Positions 11,440 through 18,050 of a stretch of DNA of 23,429 bases are shown here, one piece after another. A program made the position numbers and the translations under genes. Numbering within the stretch: position 1 is the stretch's first letter; each line of letters opens with the position of its first letter. The DNA comes from a virus. Location: positions 1 through 23,429 of IMG/VR virus record IMGVR_UViG_3300042564_001299; one strand, written 5' to 3'. Below the pieces are notes generated by a model that made no database searches, was not told the origin of the DNA, and saw nothing but the letters and a program-made list of their open reading frames with translations.

Positions 11440-11918
11440 TAAGTGAAGAAATCACATTTTTAGATAAGCTACGTTCCGCATGGCGGGTGGTTATTGATGG
11501 CGAAGGTGGTCGCTGCCCATGCTGCGATAGATGGGGCAAAGTTTACCCGCGCAGCCTTAATGAAACAATGGCACAGTCAATGATTTGGTTAGCGAAGCAA
11601 AGTGCTAATGGGGATTGGGTTGATATACCACAGCGGGGGCCACGTTGGTTGGTTAGGTCTAATCAATTGCCGACATTGCGCTGGTGGGGCTTAGTGGAAC
11701 GCCTTGACACGGAAGACAAGACAAAGAAGCATTCTGGCTTTTGGAGAGCAACCGAAAAAGGCATTTTGTTTGCACAGAACCGTTTGCAAGTCCCAAAAAA
11801 AGTCTACACATACAATGCTGAAGTCGAAGGTTTCAGCGAAGAATTGGTGACAATACAAGATTGTGTCGATTTTTTTGATTACAGTTCTGTCATGGAAATA
11901 AGAGGCATGGAACAATGA
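11436..11918 (+). CDS. Recurrent phage protein with CPCC zinc motif
   Basis: 160 residues, preceded by AGGAGCAAAGCAA. The N-terminal GGRCPCCDRWGKVYPRSLN (Cys27, Cys29, Cys30), together with TMAQSMIWLAK, PRWLVRSNQLPTLRWWGLVE, and a SGFWRATEKGILFAQ helix, form a pattern I recognise from uncharacterised proteins in many tailed phages. The middle resembles a winged helix, and the Cys cluster may bind zinc. The C-terminus includes VPKKVYTYNAEVEGF and an ISSVMEI-like helix region. The largest gene of this cluster, it is probably a DNA-binding early regulator; that role is inferred. Confidence 0.7.
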   Translation: MISEEITFLDKLRSAWRVVIDGEGGRCPCCDRWGKVYPRSLNETMAQSMIWLAKQSANGDWVDIPQRGPRWLVRSNQLPTLRWWGLVERLDTEDKTKKHSGFWRATEKGILFAQNRLQVPKKVYTYNAEVEGFSEELVTIQDCVDFFDYSSVMEIRGMEQ

Positions 11919-12088
11919 CCGACGAAGAAATCAGACAGACCGCACGGGAAATCTGCGCCCTGCAAGCGTGGAAAGACGATAGTGATGCGTCACAGAATTA
12001 CCTTAATGGTAATTACGACCACACCATCTGGATGCGTCTGGTCGAGCAAGGCATCCACAAGGGTATCGAGATTGGGAGGTCGCTGTGA
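11915..12088 (+). CDS. 57-residue hypothetical protein
   Basis: Starts MTDEEIRQTAREICALQAWK, acidic with Trp, and ends WMRLVEQGIHKGIEIGRSL, mostly helical. It overlaps the previous gene by ATGA. No recognised family. A GGGAGG site inside its end may serve the next tiny frame. Confidence 0.55.
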   Translation: MTDEEIRQTAREICALQAWKDDSDASQNYLNGNYDHTIWMRLVEQGIHKGIEIGRSL

Positions 12089-12162
12089 CCCTGCGCCAAT
12101 TCCTGCAAGATAATTTCGGCTGGGATATTTACGACTGGGCCGACGATGAGATTAGATTTTAA
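12085..12162 (+). CDS. Possible 25-residue peptide, GTG start
   Basis: GTG at 12085, GGGAGG about 8 bases upstream, coding MTLRQFLQDNFGWDIYDWAD and five more residues. It overlaps the previous stop and fills the gap to the next ribosome site exactly. It is acidic and aromatic. The small size makes this uncertain. Confidence 0.35.
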   Translation: MTLRQFLQDNFGWDIYDWADDEIRF

Positions 12163-12173
12163 GGAGCAAGCAA

Positions 12174-12347
12174 ATGGAACAAGATTTAGATTTAAAAGAT
12201 AGGCTCGATGAATTTTGCGCCGATTTTAACATACCAGATGCACACTATGGCAGCCTAAGACTGCTTTCGGGCATGGCCTATGTTCTGGGGCTTGAACTTG
12301 AAGTGCGAATAACACCACGCAAAGAGCAAGCAAATGACCGCCGATAA
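12174..12347 (+). CDS. 57-residue hypothetical protein
   Basis: Preceded by TAAGGAGCAAGCAA. Starts MEQDLDLKDRLDEFCADFNI and ends in a basic tail coded over the next ribosome site. It has a short GSLRLLSGMAYVLGLELEV segment that is too short and mixed to call membrane-spanning. Function unknown. Confidence 0.55.
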   Translation: MEQDLDLKDRLDEFCADFNIPDAHYGSLRLLSGMAYVLGLELEVRITPRKEQANDRR

Positions 12348-12462
12348 CTGGCTTTTCCTGTTGGTCATATCAGTCTGGATATTGACCGCATATCTGATTG
12401 CAACCGCGCCTGATATTACAGAGCAAGAGCGCAAAGAAATGGAGGATGAATGGTGGACGTAG
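12334..12462 (+). CDS. 42-residue single-TM protein
   Basis: Starts MTADNWLFLLVISVWILTAY: a hydrophobic helix from about residue 6 to 25 (through LIATA), then an acidic tail (ITEQERKEMEDEWW). N-out or N-in orientation cannot be decided. The tail DNA contains the GGAGG site of the next gene. It overlaps both neighbours. Probable inner-membrane peptide of unknown role. Confidence 0.6.
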   Translation: MTADNWLFLLVISVWILTAYLIATAPDITEQERKEMEDEWWT

Positions 12463-12740
12463 ACGAAAGCACAATCGCTTTGATGAAGGCGGCAAATATC
12501 AGCTTGAACAAAGCTGTGGCAATCATTGCCAATTTAGAAGCTGGCGGCTTTGCGATTTATAAGAAAAAGGTTTTCCGCAATGGCAGACGGCCAGTTTCGT
12601 CAGTCTCAATGACCGAAGCACTGAAAGCAGAAATTGTGGAATTTTACAGGCTGAACCCGACGGTTACGCAATCAAAAATTGCAGCAATGTTTAACGTCAA
12701 TGCTGGGCGCGTTGCCGAAGCACTGTCAGGCAATAAATAA
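12450..12740 (+). CDS. HTH-like DNA-binding protein, last gene of the rightward arm
   Basis: 96 residues; GGAGG precedes closely spaced ATG (12450) and GTG (12453) starts. The C-terminal LKAEIVEFYRLNPTVTQSKIAAMFN plus VNAGRVAEALSG (about 59-94) reads as a resolvase/Hin-type helix-turn-helix: helix, turn at PT/TQ, then recognition helix NAGRVAEAL. The N-terminal half is helical and hydrophobic (AVAIIANLEAGGFAIY). The protein could regulate late genes, being the last gene of the early operon. Terminator 12757-12782 follows. Confidence 0.68.
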   Translation: MVDVDESTIALMKAANISLNKAVAIIANLEAGGFAIYKKKVFRNGRRPVSSVSMTEALKAEIVEFYRLNPTVTQSKIAAMFNVNAGRVAEALSGNK

Positions 12741-12756
12741 ATGCCGTTAAAGGAAT

Positions 12757-12782
12757 TGGGCCACTCCCCAACGAGCGGCCCA
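12757..12782. terminator. Hairpin terminator where the two arms converge
   Basis: On the minus strand TGGGCCGCTC pairs with GAGTGGCCCA (10 bp, one G-U) around loop GTTGGG. On the plus strand one position is A-C, so it is stronger for the late (minus) operon. It sits between the plus-strand HTH gene (ends 12740) and the last minus-strand lysis-region gene (ends 12791). Moderately T-rich sequence (AATTCCTTT) follows on the minus strand. Confidence 0.72.
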
Positions 12783-12790
12783 CACCTTAT

Positions 12791-12997
12791 TTATCCGCCA
12801 ATGATTTGCGACAGGCCAGCAGCAGCGGCAGCGACAAACGCCAGCGCAGCGGCAACAGTTGCCTTCCAGCCCAGCTTCTTTTCAGAAGCATCGACCATAG
12901 GCAAAAGATTGCCAGTGGCTTTCTTGATGATGGCTTTTTCGGCTTCCTTCTTCAAAGCCTTCCCAGCTTCTTTCTTCAGCTTGCTTTTAATATCCAT
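12791..12997 (-). CDS. Small membrane protein beside the endolysin
   Basis: 68 residues, preceded by AGGAGACTGAAC. The N-terminal half is a Lys/Glu-rich amphipathic helix (KSKLKKEAGKALKKEAEKAI) and the C-terminal 25 residues are a hydrophobic, Ala-rich membrane helix (ATVAAALAFVAAAAAGLSQI). Position directly after the endolysin, as the last gene of the late operon, suggests a holin, pinholin-like or spanin-like role, but no family is recognised. The absence of a lipobox argues against an outer-membrane spanin. Confidence 0.65.
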   Translation of the reverse strand: MDIKSKLKKEAGKALKKEAEKAIIKKATGNLLPMVDASEKKLGWKATVAAALAFVAAAAAGLSQIIGG

Positions 12998-13007
12998 GTT
13001 CAGTCTC

Positions 13008-13619
13008 CTATAACCAAGAAGCGTATTTCTTGGTCTTCAGTTTGCGGTCATCAAGGCCATGTGTTCCGCCATTGATGCGCTTTGTAAGGGCAAGGATTGC
13101 AGCATCATTGATGCCTTGGTCGCAGATGCCCCACAACTTATTGCGGTCAAAGAACCATAGCGCACTTTCGATTGCCAGTTCGCCAGCCACAAGGTCAGGA
13201 TTGTCCATAACGTCAGGGCGTCCGATATAATCGGAAAACGCCTTGAAATTGTCATGGCCCGTCAATTGCAAAAATCCGCGACCGCGAAATTTGAAACCCA
13301 TGCCGCTGCTTTCAGGGCCATTGCCCATGCGGTTGGCATATACACGGTTTGCAATCTTGGCGGGTTGACGCTCATAGGCTTTTGCTAAAGCGTCTGTTGG
13401 AAAATACTTCCCAAAGATACCACGCAAGCCTTTCGCGCCATAGTTAAGGTTTTCACTGGTGGCTTTCCAGTTGCCGCTTTCATGGGCGCACTGCGCGAAG
13501 AAATGCGCCGCACGATTGTTGTTCAGCTTATAATAAGCAGCCGCAGCTTTCAGCGTTGCGGGGCCAAAAGCCCCATCAGCAGGAATACCGATTTTTTCCT
13601 GTAGTTTTATTAGGCTCAT
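13008..13619 (-). CDS. Endolysin, GH19 chitinase-like muramidase type
   Basis: 203 residues. A short peptidoglycan-binding-like start (LQEKIGIPADGAFGPATLKA) leads into a GH19-like catalytic domain: HFFAQCAHESGNWKATSENL with Glu47 in the AHESG motif, NYGAKGLRGIFGKYFP, YANRMGNGPESSGMGFKFRG, RGFLQLTGHDNF and a terminal Gly/Asn-rich SINGGT-like segment. GH19-type phage endolysins cleave the glycan strands of peptidoglycan at lysis. No signal peptide is seen, so export should need a holin. The start overlaps the two-TM gene stop (ATGA), chosen over a frame six codons longer because of the GGAG site. Confidence 0.92.
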   Translation of the reverse strand: MSLIKLQEKIGIPADGAFGPATLKAAAAYYKLNNNRAAHFFAQCAHESGNWKATSENLNYGAKGLRGIFGKYFPTDALAKAYERQPAKIANRVYANRMGNGPESSGMGFKFRGRGFLQLTGHDNFKAFSDYIGRPDVMDNPDLVAGELAIESALWFFDRNKLWGICDQGINDAAILALTKRINGGTHGLDDRKLKTKKYASWL

Positions 13620-14122
13620 TTCCCTGCACTCCGCCAATCTGGAAAGTCGTTTTCGTCAACTACGCCATCGCCATTGGCATCATAGCGCAAATCATTGCGA
13701 TACTTTTCCCAAGGTTCAAGTTCGTCATCGTCATCGTCATCTGGTTCATCAATAAACACAGTTGCCGCAGGGTCATCATAACGTGGCGCTGGTGCAACCA
13801 TGTCAGGTGTAAGCGGCAGCGGGTCTGGTTGAGGCGCTACAGGAACCGTAGGCTCTGGTTCTGGGTCGTTGCGGTCTTCTGGGGGTGGTGGGGCCAATTC
13901 GCCCTTCATGCCCATCAGAGTGGCGTAGGAGCCAGCCACAGCACCGACAACCGATGTCATGACGTATGACAGCAAGCCAAATACGTCTTTATTGTCGATA
14001 ATTTCGTTCGATATGAATAGGCCAACAATCATCGCGCAAGTGATGGCAACAATGACAAACGCCATCGTTTTTGCAGCCAGCAGCAACGCTTTAATCCGTG
14101 CCTCTAATAATTTATCATCCAT
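13616..14122 (-). CDS. Two-TM holin-like protein with proline linker and C-terminal EF-hand/dockerin loop
   Basis: 168 residues. Two hydrophobic helices occur at about residues 18-38 (TMAFVIVAITCAMIVGLF) and 49-68 (GLLSYVMTSVVGAVAGSYAT). A long Pro/Glu/Asp linker follows (APPPPEDRNDPEPEPTVPV), then a six-Asp run (about 128-133). The end reads RYDANGDGVVDENDFPDW: Asp148, Asn150, Asp152, Asp156 and Asp159 occupy the 1-3-5-9-12 ligands of a calcium loop of dockerin/EF-hand type. Genes of this topology next to endolysin commonly act as holins; a calcium-sensing tail is unusual. It is ATGA-coupled to the endolysin. The function as holin is inferred. Confidence 0.7.
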   Translation of the reverse strand: MDDKLLEARIKALLLAAKTMAFVIVAITCAMIVGLFISNEIIDNKDVFGLLSYVMTSVVGAVAGSYATLMGMKGELAPPPPEDRNDPEPEPTVPVAPQPDPLPLTPDMVAPAPRYDDPAATVFIDEPDDDDDDELEPWEKYRNDLRYDANGDGVVDENDFPDWRSAGK

Positions 14123-14124
14123 CC

Positions 14125-14655
14125 TTATTCCTTTCCTGCCAGCGGGTTTGCCAGCGTCTTTTGGATACGTTCTTTCGTTTCAGCTTCCAGTTCCTTGATG
14201 CGGCGCTGTTGCTCTTGGTCTTGCTGGCGCAACTGGTCAATGACCGCACGTTGCATCGCCATGTTCTGTGCATCGCTACTACGAACGCTGCTGCTTACAG
14301 CGTCAACCGTCTGGCGTGTTGCGCCGACACTGCTTGATATGCTGCCCGTCAAATAGTTCAGCGCCTCACTGTTGCCCTTGGTCAGACGTTCAACGCTTGT
14401 TACACGTTCGTCAAGCACCGAAATGCGCCCTTCAATACCAGAAAGGTCAGGCGGCACATAAGCAGCGGTCACTTCTTTCATGGTCAAGAATTGCTGATAC
14501 ACTTGGAAACCAGCCCACAGGCCACCAAGGATTGTCGAAAAAGCCGCAAAGATAATAGCAATCTTGCCGCTGCTTAGGCCACCGATGTTGAAGCTAAAGC
14601 CGCTTTCGTCAAAGGATACCTTGGGTTCTTCTTTTTCATCATTTGTATTGGGCAT
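14125..14655 (-). CDS. Membrane-anchored coiled-coil protein
   Basis: 176 residues, start at ATG 14655 with GGGAG upstream (an earlier in-frame codon is less well placed). The N-terminus is polar; one TM helix is at about 31-52 (GKIAIIFAAFSTILGGLWAG), followed by a long coiled coil with DLSGIEGRISVLDERVTSVE, a Ser-rich middle, and a C-terminal charged helix (DQEQQRRIKELEAETKERIQ). This topology suggests an inner-membrane anchor with a periplasmic rod, reminiscent of i-spanins (Rz-like), though much less clear. It overlaps the upstream secreted-protein gene by 17 bp and lies 2 bp before the two-TM gene. Confidence 0.65.
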   Translation of the reverse strand: MPNTNDEKEEPKVSFDESGFSFNIGGLSSGKIAIIFAAFSTILGGLWAGFQVYQQFLTMKEVTAAYVPPDLSGIEGRISVLDERVTSVERLTKGNSEALNYLTGSISSSVGATRQTVDAVSSSVRSSDAQNMAMQRAVIDQLRQQDQEQQRRIKELEAETKERIQKTLANPLAGKE

Positions 14656-16354
14656 CAACAATCTCCCGCCACTTGGCGTCATTAGTTTGGTTCATCCGAT
14701 ACATTTCAAAGTCAGCGTCACGCAGCCTTCTGTTGCGGTATATATCACGCACGGCATAAAAGTCAGCCCTGTCGGATAATGTCGCTTGTCGGTAGGCGTT
14801 AAACGCAGGAACCGAACCCATTTCTTCGATAGTTTCCGATTGGCCTTCTGCCATTTCGCTTTCTGACTTTTCAGATGTTGTGCTTGCTACAACTGGCGCA
14901 GCAGCGGTTTGACCGCCTACATTGTTCAAAATTTCAAATGTGTTTGTCATCGACATAGGGCTACCCGCCGAAATAGCTGTATCAAGCGGCGATGAACCCG
15001 CGCCAAAACCACCGCCGCTACTACCGACAGCGGAATTGCTTGACCCAAAATCAACGCGCATTTGGAAGCTACCAAAACTTTGTGACGATTGTGCGCTGTT
15101 TTCAAACGCCGATGCTTGGCTGACCTGTGCGGCTTCTTCAAAGAATGCCGACTGCATACCCTGTCCGCTTTCTTCGAGCGCCGTAGCAAGCTGATTTGAT
15201 GCTTCCTGCTCTAATTCACCGCCAGATACGTCTTGGCCCCCTATGGCGTTTTCTGCGCCTTCCAATTCAAGTGCCGCCAAGGTTTCGGACGCCAAGGTTT
15301 CTTTGTCCGCATTATCATCTTCTGGGCCTTGTGCGGCCAATGCAGCCAGTTCGTCTGGCGATAGCCGTTCTTCGTCAGGGCCAAGGTCTTCCAAATCCTG
15401 TTCCGCTACCAGTTCTTCAATAGCGTCATCTTCGACAGCTTCTTCGGCAGCGGCTTCTTCAGCTTCGGCGGCTGCGTCGGCTTCAAGCGATGCTTCGGCA
15501 GTTTCCAACGCCTCCTGCGCTTCCTCAATGACCAGTTCAATATCGGCCACATCTTCCATCTGCACTTCTTGTTGCGCTTCTTCTATCGCGGCTTGCTCGA
15601 CAGAAGCCACGGCAGCATCCAATGCGCTTTCCGTCGGGTCAGGTGCGCCAACATCAATGGCTATTGATACTGGTGGGCAAGATGGGTGCATGGGCGTTGC
15701 ATTACAATCTATCGCCACTTCGTCAGGGATTGGCGAACCATAGGTTAAAAGGCCCGATTGGTTTTGCAGGAATTGCGGATTGCGCCCGTAAAAAAGCGGC
15801 ACGTTGTCACCAGCTTCGGGGCCAGTGATGCCAGCCGTAAAGTCACGCCAGCCAGATGCAGTCAAAGACCCGTAGTTGAATTGGATATTGCCGTTTTCAA
15901 ACAACCCAATTTCAAACGTGTTGAGATTGTTTGTGCCGTATTCTTGGGTTCCATACCAGCCAAACAGTGCAGACCCTTCGTCCAAGCGATAAAATGGGTT
16001 GCCAGTGAAGCTGATTAGGTCTGACCAATATGCGTAAATCGTGTTGCGCTGCGCCTGTTCAATAGGCTGACCATTGCAGCACAGGTTTGCCGCGCTTTCA
16101 AACGACACAAAGCCGTTGCTCGACACCCAAACGTCGGTGAAGGTCTGGCCCCAATACTCAAATTCAAAGCCAAGGCTGACGCGCCGTGTGTTATCGTCGC
16201 CAAGGTTCAGGGGCGTCATTGTTGTGGGAGCGCCGTTTATCTGTGGCGGCAAAAGTGTAGGGTCGTATGTTTGGGCAGCAACAGATGTGCTGACCAGCAA
16301 TGCGGCCAATAAAGAGATTAGACGCTTAGTCTGCGTCGGGGCGGCGGTCAGCAT
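14639..16354 (-). CDS. Secreted protein with nidogen-like N-terminal domain and acidic helical stalk
   Basis: 571 residues from ATG 16354 (GGGAAG upstream). The longer 16441 start would bury the Sec signal peptide, RLISLLAALLVSTSVAA-Q (cleavage after Ala27). Residues about 48-120 (SLGFEFEYWGQTFTDVWVSS, then NGFVSF and YWSDLI) resemble NIDO/nidogen-like extracellular beta domains. Next comes a very Ala/Glu/Asp-rich helical stalk of about 150 residues (about 230-380), then a Ser/Gly-rich region, and a compact C-terminal domain (AYRQATLSDRADFYAVRDIY, DAKWREIVDAQYK). No cell-wall anchor is seen. The start overlaps the preceding gene by 29 bp. A role in the envelope or in virion adsorption is undecided. 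Confidence 0.7.
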   Translation of the reverse strand: MLTAAPTQTKRLISLLAALLVSTSVAAQTYDPTLLPPQINGAPTTMTPLNLGDDNTRRVSLGFEFEYWGQTFTDVWVSSNGFVSFESAANLCCNGQPIEQAQRNTIYAYWSDLISFTGNPFYRLDEGSALFGWYGTQEYGTNNLNTFEIGLFENGNIQFNYGSLTASGWRDFTAGITGPEAGDNVPLFYGRNPQFLQNQSGLLTYGSPIPDEVAIDCNATPMHPSCPPVSIAIDVGAPDPTESALDAAVASVEQAAIEEAQQEVQMEDVADIELVIEEAQEALETAEASLEADAAAEAEEAAAEEAVEDDAIEELVAEQDLEDLGPDEERLSPDELAALAAQGPEDDNADKETLASETLAALELEGAENAIGGQDVSGGELEQEASNQLATALEESGQGMQSAFFEEAAQVSQASAFENSAQSSQSFGSFQMRVDFGSSNSAVGSSGGGFGAGSSPLDTAISAGSPMSMTNTFEILNNVGGQTAAAPVVASTTSEKSESEMAEGQSETIEEMGSVPAFNAYRQATLSDRADFYAVRDIYRNRRLRDADFEMYRMNQTNDAKWREIVDAQYK

Positions 16355-17366
16355 TTTCTTCCCATGCCGCTGTTGCAGCTTCACCGATTGCGCCCATGAA
16401 CGGGCAAGGTGTGCCAGCCATTTCCATTGCCCTAAAAACACGGGTGTCTTGGCATAGAAGGCTCACAGCAGCCACGCGCATACCCATATCGTAAAGCGTC
16501 TTGGATAGCTTCATGCGTTCGCAGTTTTGGTCGCGCACTGTGCGGCCAGCCGACAAGCCGATGATTTGCGTTTGCACAGCGCCCGATTGTCCCGTGGTGC
16601 AAAGGTCTTGGCTGTATGACATCATCGACGGGGCGATGGCGCTGGGTGGTGGCGATTTGATGTTCTGGTCGATTATCTGACGATTGACGCTTTCGCTGTA
16701 GCTTTTGCTGTCGCTGACGTTGACGTTGTTGTTTTGGTTGACGTTGTTGTTGTTGCTGTTCGTCGTTTGGTTAATCGTGCTGGTGTCGTTGTTTGTGTTG
16801 TTGGTGTTCACGGTGCTGTTGTTATTGCTGTTGACCGTCTGATTGACCGTGCTGTTGCTAACGTCCGTGTTGAAATTGCGGTTTGTGGCGTCAGATGTGT
16901 TGACGTTCGTATTCTGGTTGATGTTCGTCATTGTGCCAGAATTGATGTTGGTGTTCTGGTTGATATTGGTCATCGTGCCAGAATTTTGGTTGATGTTGGT
17001 GTTCGTTGACGAACTTACATTGTTGTTGTTGTTCGTGTTCAGCGAAGTGCTTGTGCTGGCGTTCACGTTGTTGTTCGTGTTGACCGATGTGCTGGTGCTT
17101 GCGCTGGTGTTGAAATTGTTATTGGTGTTGGTATTTACCGAAGTGCTGGCAGATACGTTGTTGTTGTTATTCGTGTTCGTCGATGTGCTGGTCGAAGTGT
17201 TGTTATTGTTGTTTGTGTTCGTGCTGGTGGTCGTGTTGGTGTTGTCAGATGTGCTGGTCGTGGTCGTGTTATAGATGTATTCCGTAGGCGCTACGGATAC
17301 AGTTTGTGCCAGCACCACCGATGATGATGCAGCCAGCGCGATAAAACCAAACACAAATTTCTTCAT
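16326..17366 (-). CDS. Secreted Asn/Thr/Ser-repeat protein with Cys-containing C-terminal domain
   Basis: 346 residues. The signal peptide is MKKFVFGFIALAASSSVVLA-Q (cleavage about Ala20). Residues about 33-235 are almost only Asn, Thr and Ser with Val/Ala interruptions, in irregular short repeats such as STNTNNNN, a prion-like composition. The internal motif SGTMTNINQNTN occurs twice. After a Pro-rich hinge (IKSPPPSAIAPSMMS), a 95-residue C-terminal domain contains CTTGQ, GLSAGRTVRDQNCERMKLSK, LLCQDTRVFRAMEMAG and TPCPFMG, with four Cys residues that may form disulphides. Whether it forms amyloid-like fibres or extended surface threads is inference. Codon use follows the repeat, with AAC/ACC/AAT predominating. 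Confidence 0.78.
   Translation of the reverse strand: MKKFVFGFIALAASSSVVLAQTVSVAPTEYIYNTTTTSTSDNTNTTTSTNTNNNNNTSTSTSTNTNNNNNVSASTSVNTNTNNNFNTSASTSTSVNTNNNVNASTSTSLNTNNNNNVSSSTNTNINQNSGTMTNINQNTNINSGTMTNINQNTNVNTSDATNRNFNTDVSNSTVNQTVNSNNNSTVNTNNTNNDTSTINQTTNSNNNNVNQNNNVNVSDSKSYSESVNRQIIDQNIKSPPPSAIAPSMMSYSQDLCTTGQSGAVQTQIIGLSAGRTVRDQNCERMKLSKTLYDMGMRVAAVSLLCQDTRVFRAMEMAGTPCPFMGAIGEAATAAWEENADRRPDAD
16685..17270 (-). repeat. Low-complexity AAC/AAT/ACC-type repeat tract within the Asn-rich gene
   Basis: The minus strand is dominated by Asn and Thr codons, giving a G/T-rich plus strand. Irregular copies of about 18-45 bp (Asn-Thr runs, then Ser-Ala-Ser-Thr and Val) suggest expansion by slippage or unequal recombination. 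The large hydrophobic frame on the opposite strand (16843-17274) is a by-product of these triplets. Confidence 0.8.
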
Positions 17367-17593
17367 GGTCTGTCAGCCTTATTATCCAATTTGTCTTCAA
17401 TGCGGCGAAGGTGCATCATTACTTCGTCAAACTTTTTGTCGATGGCCTGAAATTTCTCATCGCCAAAGCCAAGCCGCGCTTCAAGGAGCGTCAGCTTATT
17501 GGTCAAGTTGACCCATACGGTTATCAGCGCCCCAATGAAGCTAAGGGCGGTTATAACAAAGCCAAGGATGGTGAAAAGGGTGTTGGTGTCCAT
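17363..17593 (-). CDS. Small single-TM coiled-coil protein
   Basis: 76 residues: a TM helix near the N-terminus (LFTILGFVITALSFIGALIT), then a charged coiled coil (NKLTLLEARLGFGDEKFQAI, KKFDEVMMHLRRIEDKLDNK). This is a common phage topology near lysis genes, similar in plan to the 176-residue protein at 14125-14655. It overlaps the next gene by ATGA and the previous stop by 1 bp (TAATG). The role may be holin-like or spanin-like; not resolved. Confidence 0.68.
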   Translation of the reverse strand: MDTNTLFTILGFVITALSFIGALITVWVNLTNKLTLLEARLGFGDEKFQAIDKKFDEVMMHLRRIEDKLDNKADRP

Positions 17594-18048
17594 TAGTTAT
17601 TACCTGTCGCTATAAGTAGAACTTGATAATAACGGGTAACACCGCCAGCCACCGCAGTTACATTAAAGACTGTTGTTCTATATTGAAATTCTGTATCAAG
17701 ATTAAATGTGATGCTGAATGCCGAACCACCACTGGCAACACTGGCAAAGCCAAATGTGCTTCCACTTTTTGTCCAAGTCCATGTAGCAGCTTCGCTACAA
17801 TCTATTGTAATGCTGGCGCTAAATGTGTCTTCGCTTTCCAGCAAAACAGGTGCGCCAGAAGTTGTGCCGCCATCAGGCGTAAACGTCACCGCGCTTTTGC
17901 CGCGCAAGTTATCCATGGAAATTGCACCAGACGGAACACCAGCCAAGGTGCGGACGGCACTTTCACCAAGCGAAATTGTCGCGGTAGCGGAGCGGCCAAG
18001 TTCCGTGTTGACCTGTGACATGGATATAGTTCCAGTGGGCAATGTCAT
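17593..18048 (-). CDS. Phage tail/fibre-associated beta-rich protein
   Basis: 151 residues. The N-terminus (LPTGTISMSQVNTELGRSAT, LAGVPSGAISMDNLRGKSA) is a pattern found in several phage tail and baseplate proteins. The rest is beta-sandwich-like (VTFTPDGGTTSGAPVLLESE, ITIDCSEAATWTWTKSGS) and may be a receptor- or carbohydrate-facing domain. It follows the fibre gene by two bases. The exact virion role is not readable from sequence. Confidence 0.65.
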   Translation of the reverse strand: MTLPTGTISMSQVNTELGRSATATISLGESAVRTLAGVPSGAISMDNLRGKSAVTFTPDGGTTSGAPVLLESEDTFSASITIDCSEAATWTWTKSGSTFGFASVASGGSAFSITFNLDTEFQYRTTVFNVTAVAGGVTRYYQVLLIATGNN

Positions 18049-18050
18049 GG

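Noticed and set aside
16843-17274. A plus-strand frame coding a long Leu/Val/Phe hydrophobic protein
   Set aside because: It is the reverse complement of Asn/Thr codon repeats, which automatically reads as Val/Leu; it has no supporting start.
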